Part shown: positions 1 through 10,321 of the stretch, piece by piece
Layout of the letters: every line of letters begins with the position of its first letter
Position numbering within the stretch: position 1 is the stretch's first letter
NCBI GenBank assembly: GCA_003640385.1
Contig: RCAB01000746.1
Span: forward strand, 1-22,377
DNA from: Setaria digitata
Taxonomy: Eukaryota > Nematoda > Chromadorea > Rhabditida > Setariidae
Direction of reading: 5' to 3'
Length of the DNA: 22,377 bases
Program-made: the position numbers and the translations under genes
The notes under the pieces: model-generated
The model's input: the letters and a program-made list of their open reading frames with translations, nothing else
Database searches by the model: none
Told to the model about the DNA's origin: nothing

Positions 1-459
1 AAAAATTTAGGAATTGATAGCATCGAAAGTTCATCACTTATATACAGTTTCAGTTTAAAAGTGAGTTATAATTAGAAAATTTTTATCAAAAGCTAGATTA
101 TTTATGTCGAAGAAATTTTTGAAAATAAACTCTTCACACTTCTACTTTAATTGAAAATAGTTATTATCATTATTTTTATGGCTTTCATATATGAAAAATA
201 TACATAAATAAATAGTAATGCAGTTTGATAGTAATAAAGTATTAAAATTTCACAGGAAAAAAAGAAAAAAAAAAAAAAAGCAATGAAAGCAATATTTAAG
301 ATGCGATAGCTCTTCTTACAGCTCTTGGTAATTAAATGATAGTAATGGCCGCTTAAAAATAATTGAAAAATTTTGAAAATTAAAAAATACATACGGCCAA
401 AAAAAGAAAAGATCAGCATTTCATATATTTATACGTATATGTATATATTAAAAATGCCG

Positions 460-480
460 TTTTTTTTTTTTTTTTTTTTT
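460..480. repeat. Poly-T run, 21 nt
   Basis: Uninterrupted T run in the 3' flank. Length may vary by slippage or assembly. Confidence 0.9.
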
Positions 481-671
481 AATAATAAAAATATATTTTT
501 TTGTAGAAACTTGTCGCGGAATTTATAAATTTAATTTGAATTTGAATTTAAAATGTAGAGATAAATAAAAATAAATGTTGATAACTTGAAAAGACCATAT
601 CACTAACAAATTGCATTCTTTAATAGTTCGGAATGATTTATAAGGATAAATGGTGAATTTCATTTCTTTTC

Positions 672-695
672 TTTTTTTTTTTTTTTTTTTTTTTT
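672..695. repeat. Poly-T run, 24 nt
   Basis: Uninterrupted T run inside a longer C/T tract. It creates a false lysine-rich minus-strand frame over 523-708. Confidence 0.9.
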
Positions 696-980
696 CTTTT
701 CCTACCATAACTATAAAATAAAACTATCAATACTATTTATTACTAATATCAATGATTTATCCCAACTTATGAACTATGTAAATTTTTTTAAAAAAAAAAA
801 ATTACACTAAAATTTATAATAATTTGTGACAATAATTAACACAAAAAGAATAAATTAATGGATGAAAAATTAAGAAAAAAAAAAAAGAAAAAGAAAAAGA
901 AGAAAATGATGCTAACGATGCAATAAAATTTTTATGCATTACAATTAATAATTTTCATTTCACTTTTCACTCCTTTTTTC

Positions 981-986
981 TTTATT
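981..986 (-). promoter_or_regulatory. AATAAA poly(A) signal candidate, distal
   Basis: AATAAA on the minus strand about 47 nt past the stop, followed within 15-25 nt by a G-containing stretch (GTGAAAAGTGAAATG) that could act as the downstream element. I prefer it to the copy at 1018-1023. Confidence 0.4.
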
Positions 987-1017
987 TTTTTTTTTTTTTT
1001 TTAAAGTTATTTTTTCA

Positions 1018-1023
1018 TTTATT
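1018..1023 (-). promoter_or_regulatory. AATAAA poly(A) signal candidate, proximal
   Basis: AATAAA on the minus strand, 10 nt past the TGA stop. It would give a very short 3' UTR. In such A/T-rich DNA the hexamer is common, so this is a weak call. Confidence 0.3.
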
Positions 1024-1032
1024 AATTTCATA

Positions 1033-1231
1033 TCATACATTGCAAGAGCCATGTTTATTGCCCAATTTACCAAATGCATTATTTTTGAAGGAACCGAAAC
1101 CACGTCGAATACCGTAATCCATTGATTTAGTACGGCTAACACTTTTCTTCACTGGATTTAACGGTAAAGTATCGTAATGCGGTCCGTTTCCTGAACTACC
1201 ATTGGATGATGTCGCGGAGCTTGTTTCGGAG
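1033..1231 (-). CDS. CRIM1: Visible exon 19: C-terminal tail and stop
   Basis: Acceptor TTTTAG at 1232-1233; entry phase 2; stop TGA at 1033-1035. It encodes residues 835-900: a Ser/Gly stretch (SETSSATSSNGSSGNG), PHYDTLPLNPVKKS, SRTKSMDYGIRRGFG, then KNNAFGKLGNKHGSCNV at the end. The tail is basic, with RTKS and KKSVS as plausible kinase sites and YDTL as a tyrosine motif. I do not recognise it from vertebrate CRIM1 tails. The frame upstream of 1232 is intron poly-A reading as lysines. Confidence 0.88.
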
Positions 1232-4200
1232 CTAAAATAAGATTTTTTCTTTTTTTTTTTTTTCTTCAAAGAAAATCGAATTTTTAGCATCGCTTAAAAT
1301 AATTTAATTTTTGATTGAAAACGAAAAAAAATTTCGAAAATTTTCAGAAGATTTGAAATATATTTAGTAATTAAAAGTAACTTAATATATAATCAACGGA
1401 AAAACATTTTATCAGACTATCACTGAACTTGTTAAATAATGAAATAATGAAATAAATGCTGCTTAAGTAACTGTAAGTTTGAATTGAAACCTACTGATTA
1501 ACTAGTAGAATAAAATAAAGAAAGAGTGCGTAAACTTTAAAGCAAAAGCGAAGCGAAAGTCAAAAATTGTTTTTACAGTTTAATCAGTTATAATTTATTA
1601 TTCGTACTAAATTAATCAATAGCACTTTTATCAGTGATTATCGGTGATCAGTGATTCAATTTGAATTCAATTTGAAATCAAAAATTTAGAAATGACTTTA
1701 TCAGTCTCTAAGATGAATTCGTAACTTACTTCGATGAAATAAGTAATTCGCTTTGGCCATCACCACAACTATCTCTTCGAGTTGATATTTCTTCGTAAAG
1801 CCGTGGCGTAGAACCGATTGCTTTTGTGGCTGATAATAAGACAGTCGAACTATTGTAATGAATTGGCGATTTCTGCAAGTTATACTAAAATTAAAGGGAT
1901 TAGATATTTGATAATTTAAAGTAAATGAAAAAAAGAAAAAAAAAATTGCAGGCATAAGCTCTGTAATTACTTATCCGAATGATTTTGTTACAATTCTTTT
2001 AATTAATTTCGATATACTAATACAAATTTGCATCAATTATAAATATTTTATTTCATTTTCAAATTATCCTTGCGAAAATGTTTTTTATTTCCCAAACTAA
2101 ACTTCAATAAAATAATGATAAGAATACATCCAATTGCTGGATCATATGAGAATACTTATGAAACAACTATACATAATGTAAGCTAACGATTAATACACAT
2201 TATGAAGCAATTGCCATTTCTTTTAAATTTAATTAAAAATAAAAAGAAAAGAAAACGAAATTAACAACGCGTATATTTTATTTGATTTCAAATTACATGC
2301 ATAATGCAAATATAAATTAAATTTAAATATCATGAAATTCTAATGGTTGATTTCCTCCTTCATTATTTAATTATCTTCAAAAAAGAAAAAATATTTCTCC
2401 ATTTAATAATAATTAATAATAATAATAACAATAATAATGATAGTAATAAATAAATATATTTGCACAAACCTTCTCTTCATTATTTTTGCTTTGTTTGATC
2501 AACTTATAAATTAGAATGAAAACGATAACAGCAATCAGGATAAATCCGGTTAAGCATAATCCGTAAAGCATCGCATTCATTTGTGAAGTTGATGATGATA
2601 AGGATGTTGAGGAAGATGATGATGAATCGTTGCCATCCAGTAAAATTGTTTGCAATTTGCCCTCGCCAAAGGACCGCCATTCGACATCTATAGTATAATT
2701 AAATATTAGAATTATATATGTACAAATATATAATTGAAAAACTCAATTTCTTTTTCTAAGAAATTCAATTTGAGAATTTAAAAAAACATTTAATAGCTAT
2801 TAAAGTTTTCATTGTAAATTAATCTCATCTTTTGTTCAAAATACATATATATTTTCCAGCCACATCTAATATGAAGTAAATAAATTCTTTTTTTTTTTAA
2901 AAGATACATAATATAAAAAATTTTTCTATCAACACATACACACACACACACATTTATATATATAGAAAAATTTAAGCCTAAAAAGAATAGAAAGAAATTG
3001 GCAAAAACAAATACGTTAATAAATTTTTGATTCCCGCTTTTTTTTTTTATTTTTCTTTAAATTTAAACAGTAAATATGAATAAAATGATAAATAGTCATG
3101 AGCTAAATTACTAGAAATATAATTTTCATCATCATATTAATTATTTTATATTAGCTAAATTTTGTAAAATTTTTTCACTTTTTTCCTTTTAATTGTAAAA
3201 ATTATTAAAATAAATTTTATTTTTAAAAAAATTATTTGATCAGAAAAAAAAAAAAAAAGGAGAGAGACGAAGGATTTGAAATTTGGAATTAACAAAATCA
3301 ACCTTTGCAAATTGGGCAACAGTAGCCAGGTATACGTATTGGTTCATTACATGTTGCACATTGTTGTTCTTTACAAATTGTTCCACCACCTGGTTGACAA
3401 CTACAATTACGACATGGCCCATCACGCCATTCTTCATTAACACTGTATGCACTACCTCTGTAATTGCATACTGCACCTGATGATAAGATATCTGCAAAAA
3501 TGAAAAGCAATGAAAAAATTTCAATTTTAAATTTAAAAAAAAAAAAAAATTAATTTTGAATTTTTTAATTTAAAAAACGAAAATTGCAAAAAAAAAAAGA
3601 AAAAAAAAATAATTTCGACTTAGATGAAAAATTTTTTAAATCATAAAATAGCTTTAAAAAAATTCGATTCAAATGCAATTAATAAACCAACAAGGAAAGA
3701 AAGAAGAAAAGCTATTATTATTAATTAAAAAAAAAATACATTTTAAGAAAAAGAGTGAAAAAAGAAGAATTTTATTCAATAAGAATTAACAATTAAAAAG
3801 AAAAATCTAAAAAAAAAAAAAAAAGATTTTGAGCAATTCTTTCTTTTGCTTTACCAATCAACCGTCAAATTAAAATTATCGGGAATTTTTCTGAATTCTA
3901 CATTTATCATTAAATTTAACTTAGCAGCAATTCCTCTTCCCAAATTCTTTTAAAAATTAATCAGTGTAATTAATTTTATTTGATTATATTAGATTTATAA
4001 ACAATTTACTTGATCATTTATTGAATTAAAATGCTTATTAATAATTTCATTAATTCATTTCTTTCTCATTCATTTTTCTTTCCTCTTTTTTTCTTTTTCT
4101 CTTTTTTTTTCTTTTTTGTTTTTTTTTGTTTCTAGAAAACATAAAGAAATTAATTTAATTAAATTCTTAATACCTGAACAAACGGGACAACATCGTCCCT

Positions 4201-7200
4201 TAATTGTTAATGGTATTCCTCGGCATTCTGTTAATTGTCGGCATTGCTCTTTAAAGCATTCAATTTTTGCTTCCTCATCACCAGCAGTTATAACACATCT
4301 ATTTAAATGAATAATTTAGAAAAAAAAAAAAAAATTTATTTATTTTTTGTCATTTTTAATTTATAAGGCAATAAATCAATTGCTACTTTCTTTTGTTTTT
4401 TTTTTTTTTTTTTTCTCCCAAAAATTGATAATTTCAAGCAGGAATTTCTCAAAACATTTATTAATTATAGCTAATTTATTGCTAACAACATATTTTCTTT
4501 AATGTAATTATTTTTCTTCCTTTTTTTTTTTTTTTTTAAATTTGAATGCAAAAACGAAAAAAAAAAGAAAAAAATTATTCGATTTAATTCTTGCAATACA
4601 AAAGTTATGAAAAATAAAAAAATTTATGACATATATTCATAGTTACTTGCACGAGGTGCACTCATCTGTCCTCCAACTTGATCCGGCAACATGTACAACA
4701 TAATTATTATCCGTACAAACTATTTGACCAGTATTTGATAATGTCATTTCTTGACCTGTTGTTAATTCATTTTCTTCTGGACATCTTAAAAAAAAAAAGA
4801 AAAAAAATTGAAATTTTAATGGAATAAAGATTGATTATTAATTAATCTAGATGGAGATTTATTGTTTCAGTCTTTTCATTAGTTTCGCAAAAGTTTTTTT
4901 TTTTTTTAACTTAAGAAATTACAAATTCCTAAAGCAGTATTTAAGGAATTTGATCATAGCTAAATTATTAATTTTGTTTATTACACAATTTGCTTTGCTA
5001 AATGCGACAAAACTGGCCAATTAACTGATTATAAATATGCTAAAAATTTTTACTACAACTGTTTTGCAACAAATCATTAAGTTTTACTTCAAAAGAAAAA
5101 CTATTCATTTATCATGGGGCATTACTTTTAAACAAATATAACTATCAGTTTATCATATGATAACTTTTAATCATACTTTGGACAACACTGATTTCTTTCA
5201 TCAAAAATGGGCACCGGACAAGCAATTGGTGGACATTCAACCACGCGACACAAGACGTTTCCTACGCGACACGTACATGACGTACAAGGTGCCAGTTGCC
5301 ACGTTTCGCCGTCAACAAATAAACGTCCAGCACTTTGACAAACCGTATGCTCATGCTTTGATAGCTCCATTGATGGTTTCAAATCACAACTTGCACAACA
5401 CGAATCTTTAAGTAAATTTTTGCAAAAAATTTCAAATATACGCTAAAAGTGATTAAAAAAAAAAAAGAAAAAGAAAAGGAAACATAATAAACGTCAAAAA
5501 GAAGAAGTGAAATGAGCAAATGAAAGATAATATTTAAATGGGTTGTTCAAATTAATGAAATAAAAAGACAAGAAAACAAAAAATTCATATATTTTATTTA
5601 ATAAATTATACAATCTAACAGTATTTTTTATATATTTTTCCTATATTTCTTTTCTTTTTTTTTTTTTTTTGATACGTATCACATTTTGTCGTAAATTTAT
5701 TTCATTTTATATGTTTTAAAATATATATTTTTACTATTCCTATCAATTTTTCACGTTTCTATAAATTTTTTTTTTTTTTTATTTGACGTTATATAAATTT
5801 CTTTCAAAAAAAAAAAAGCCAATATTTTTATTATCACTTACGTAACGTGAAAACGTATAATGTAGAAATATTTTTACATACCATCTTTTTTTTTCCAATG
5901 TTCAATTGGACATGATTCATTTCGTTCTGGACATGATATTAGTGAGCAAAATTCCTTAAAAAAGAAAAGGAAACAAACAAAAAAAAAAAGAAAAAGAAAA
6001 AGAAAAAATGTCAATTAGTGTTAATTAATTAACAGATAATGAATAATGAAAAAGAGAGGGGGGAAAAAAAGGAAAATTATTATCAATTATAATTTTTATA
6101 TAAATTTAGCTCTAATCCAGTAAAATGTAATGATAATATTTATGAACATTAAAAAGCAGCAGAAAATATGAGAAGACAAAAAATAAATAAATAAAATTTC
6201 AAATTTTTTTTAAAAAAAAAATAATCATTATTTCGTTTAAGTCTAAAAAAAAAAATTAATTAATTAATTATTGAAACAAACATGTTTTTGTTCACAAAAA
6301 CAATGCCGACAGCCATCGTTCCACCATTCGCCACTATCACGTTCATATAATTTACCCGTTTGTGCGCTAAATGAATAGCATTTATCCCAACCGCTAGGCT
6401 CTTTTTTCAGTGATAATAATTTGGCATCAATTCGACTCATTGCTGAAAATATTTATTAAATTTTTTAAAATCTTCTCCTTTTCCGGTTATTTTAATAGAT
6501 GAGAAATGAGAAAGGCAAAACAAGAAAAAAAAAAAGAAAGAAATTCATAAAAATTAGACATTATAAAAGAAATTATTGCATTAAAACTATTTTGCAATAA
6601 TAAAGAATTAATCTAAATTGTGATAAAATTGGTTTAAAATTAATGCGAAAACAATGGGAGCAAAAATTTTATGATGAATAAAAAAAATTAAGCAAAAAAG
6701 AGCTATAATGATAATGTGATAATTGTATGTATGGTTTTTAAAATTTTCAAAATTTAAATTTAATTTTTTGCTTTCTACTAAATTATTCAAATAAGTATAT
6801 TTTTGTTAACATTTATTTATTGCTACTATTTCTCTAGCAAGTAGACTTTAATAAATAATTAAAGCTTTATTCAGACATCGATCTATGTTTTACAGATTGG
6901 AAATGTTTTAAGTTTAAACAATTTTTTTTTTTTTACATTATTAATACTTTTTACTGGAAAAGTTCGCTGAAATTTTGTCTACATTTTGAAGAATTTTTAA
7001 ATTTCTGAAATTTTGCAAAACATTAAAATTCATCCATCCCAGTTACTCATAAGGAAAATATGATAAAAGGAAATAGAAATACCTCGACATTTACATACTG
7101 GACAGCCATAATTATTACTTTCAAAACCATATAAGCAATGTTTGTAGCACTGATGAAGTGGCGGACATTTGGCGCATTTACATACAGCGCAACTTTTTGC

Positions 7201-10200
7201 ATCACGCAAATAGCCGTGGGCGCAAATTCTACAAATTTCATTGGAAATGTTTAAAATGTTATCAGTAATAGTTAAGGAGAATTTTTCTTGCAATCACTTT
7301 TGATCGATTAATTTCGATTGATACTTGAAAAGAATAATTTTAATTCAATTTATCATTTAAAATTTCTAAAAGGGAAAAAAGAAATTAAAATTTAATTATA
7401 ATATTTAAAAAATTTTTTGCATAAAAAAAGTGGAAAAAAAAAGAAAAAAAAAGATTTTTGAAAGCTTCTTCAACTTCATTAATTTCCCTTATAAAATATT
7501 TGAAATAAAATATTGTTGGAAAGAAAAAAAAAGAATACTTAACAATTCTAATTTAAAATATCAGTTTTTTTTTCCTAATAATATTTCAAATCACTTCATT
7601 TCCAACATCTTCTTCCCGCTGTAAACGAAATTATAAATCACAAAGTTGTAAAAATGAATTTTAAAAATTATGAAAAAAATAATAAAATTTCAAATATAGG
7701 AAGAATTTTCCAAAAATGATGAATTTCGAAATAGTCTACTTACTTATCACAATTAGCATCGCTAAGATCACGACAATTAGTACTAATTACTTTCTGTACA
7801 GGTGTGCATTTGCATTGAAAGCAACCATTTGTGTCACGTAATAAACCATTTTCACAACGCAACGGACAATGTTCCAATGATGGACAAATTGCTGGATTGA
7901 CAATAACCGTTGGCTCTAAAAAAAAAAGTTTATGATAAAATTTTATGGTATAAGATGAATAAAATTGCTGTTTTTTTTTTTTTCAAATTATAAATTATAT
8001 TTAAAATCAAAAGAGAAGAGATAAAGTTATGCAATAATATAAAAGAAGTAACACTGTGCAAAATTATTTGATAGTAAAAAAAAAAAAATAACACAGTAAA
8101 AAGCAAACATGATCAAAAAATATTCCGATAATTTCAATGGAAACAAATACGAAGGAAATAATTACAAAAAGAATTATTTGATGATTTAAAAGAAAAAGGA
8201 AAAAAAAAAAATTATTTATACTTGGAATTGTACTATGATATTCCAGGGAAAAAATTGGTAATAAAGCAAATGTTATTCGATAAATCGAAAGGAAAATTAT
8301 TTATAAGTAAAATTTTTAATTACTTGAGAAAAAAATTGCAAGCATATTATTTATTTTTATTTTTCGTAAAAAAAAAGAATAGCACAAATTTGGATAAAAT
8401 AAAAAGTTATGCCCGCAATTACTGTTTTTTTTCTGTTTCAAATTATCAAGAATTTTGCTCGCAATAAATTTTTGTTTTAAATTATCGAACAATTTTCGTT
8501 CAATTACTTTTTCTAAATTGTCAAATAATTTCATCTGTAGTTAATTTCTTCGTCCTTTTTGTGTATTATAATAACAATTTGAAGTGTATTTAAATTTCAA
8601 AATTACAAATTGCCAAATTTTGAACGACGTCCAATTCGGGAGCAAGAAGTTGTGCAAATTACAAATAGCTAATTAAATCAGTTCATTAAAAGAAAAAAGC
8701 AACGAAAAAAGAAGAAGGAAGAAAAAAATTCATTTAGCTGCAACAAATTTTAAGACTGAAACTAAATGAAAAAAAAAAAGCTTGATTATTTCAGATAATT
8801 AAGCAAACCATCACAAACAGGACAGCATTGGCCAGGGATTTTTCTCGGATTATCACACTCCACTTGGCACATATGCTTTTGACAATAATGTACACCGTCT
8901 GGACCACATGAGCAACTAAAATTAATTGAAATCACCAACTATTAAGCGAAGAAGATCGAATGATTGGGAAAAACAGTTGTTTTTTTTTTTTTTTTTTTTC
9001 CTTCTTTCTAATAAAATATTGGTCAAAAAAGACAAATTAAGCAATTTAGGAAGAAAGATTTTTAGCAGTTTTTTGTTTCGTTTCTCAATTCTTCAATATT
9101 TTATATTACATGAAATTTCAAAAAGAAAAAAATTTAAAAATAAAAAAGTAAAATAAGTCAATTACTGGGGAAATTGAAATATCATAAAAGTTTTCTCCTT
9201 AAATAAATTCTCTATATTTAAAAAAAAAAAGGAGATATCAACAAAAAAAAAAAAAATTAGGCATTTATGATAAATTTAAACTTTTTAAAAATTTGTCGTT
9301 TTTTTTTTTTTTTGTGAATAAAATTTGAAAAATGAACGTTTAAAAAGAAAAAATTTTGTTTTCTAACGTTGTACAATCATCTTTTTGCCATGTTTCATTC
9401 CGTTTATGCTTTTCACCATCTGCTTGACAGCCAAGACATACTGGGCAACATTCATTTTCCGGTATAGCTACCCAAGTACAATGTGCTGAAAAAAAAAAGT
9501 GAAATTTTAGTTAAAATTAAAATTAAAATTTTCGAAAATTCAGCTAGCAATATTAATACAATATTAAAGGAATTTATTGATCTAAACAAGTGATTAAATA
9601 ACAGTTTTGTTATTAGTTTTTATATAAATTAATTGAATAATTGCAAAAAGCAATTTCAAGTAGTAAACGAATGCTGAATTATAAATATGCATGTGAAAAA
9701 AAAATGGTTAACTATTTAAAAAAAAAAACAAAACTTTTATTTGTTAAAATTATAATGTTTAAGCTTAGATTTATCGTCATTTACTTATTAATAATTAGCC
9801 CATAACAATTTTATCTATTCAAACTAACTATAACAAATATATGATGATATGTGGGAGAGAAATAAAAATTTTTTGATAAGTGTTGCAATAATAACCATCG
9901 GATAGATTAAACAAAAAAAATTAGAACAGCACTCAGCTTATCAAATTATCATTTTTGATAATCATTCATCAGTAAGTATGAACAATTTAAAATTATTTTT
10001 TTTTTTTCAATGATAATTACATCAATAATCATATTTAGCAAATTTCATTTTTCATTTTAAGCTATAAGAAAAGCGATATCATTTTCTTCATCTTCATGTA
10101 TCTCATAACATATCAATTGCATATAAGTATTAAAATGCATTAATAATTTTCAAAAAAATTGAAATCTTTTAAAAATTATTTAATAAAATTATAAATTGTT

Positions 10201-10277
10201 AAAAAATTTTAATCTTTATAGATTTAAAATTAATATTAATAATAATAATAATAACAATAATAATAATAATAATGATG

Positions 10278-10321
<44 letters not shown>

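Larger units (their letters stand above)
1..1032. other. 3' flank of the CRIM1-like gene, low complexity
   Basis: No coding exon is supported. It holds poly-T runs at 460-480, 672-695 and 985-1002, A/G-rich stretches near 875-905, and short frames rich in Phe or Lys that come only from those runs. The last few hundred bases next to the stop probably include the 3' UTR. Confidence 0.7.

Noticed and set aside
147..419. 90-codon minus-strand frame rich in Phe and Tyr
   Set aside because: Built on a poly-A run read as a Phe run; no domain, no splice context, low-complexity DNA.
523..708. Lysine-rich minus-strand frame
   Set aside because: Its start is the complement of a 24-nt poly-T run; no protein-like content.
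1701..1955. Alternative minus-strand frame over exon 18
   Set aside because: It would need another acceptor and gives a phase that does not fit exons 17 and 19.
3283..3480. Plus-strand frame over exon 16
   Set aside because: Antisense shadow of the VWC6 exon.
4116..4310. Plus-strand frame over exon 15
   Set aside because: Antisense shadow of the end of VWC5.
5157..5411. Plus-strand frame over exon 13
   Set aside because: Antisense shadow of VWC4; the minus strand has conserved cysteines and valid splice sites.
7083..7915. A separate antistasin-type protease inhibitor or secreted toxin gene
   Set aside because: The repeats splice in phase to VWC domains on both sides, as in CRIM1; no own signal peptide or start.
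8222..8467. 81-codon plus-strand frame in intron 8
   Set aside because: Lys/Phe/Tyr-rich, repeat-derived, no recognisable domain and no start or splice context.
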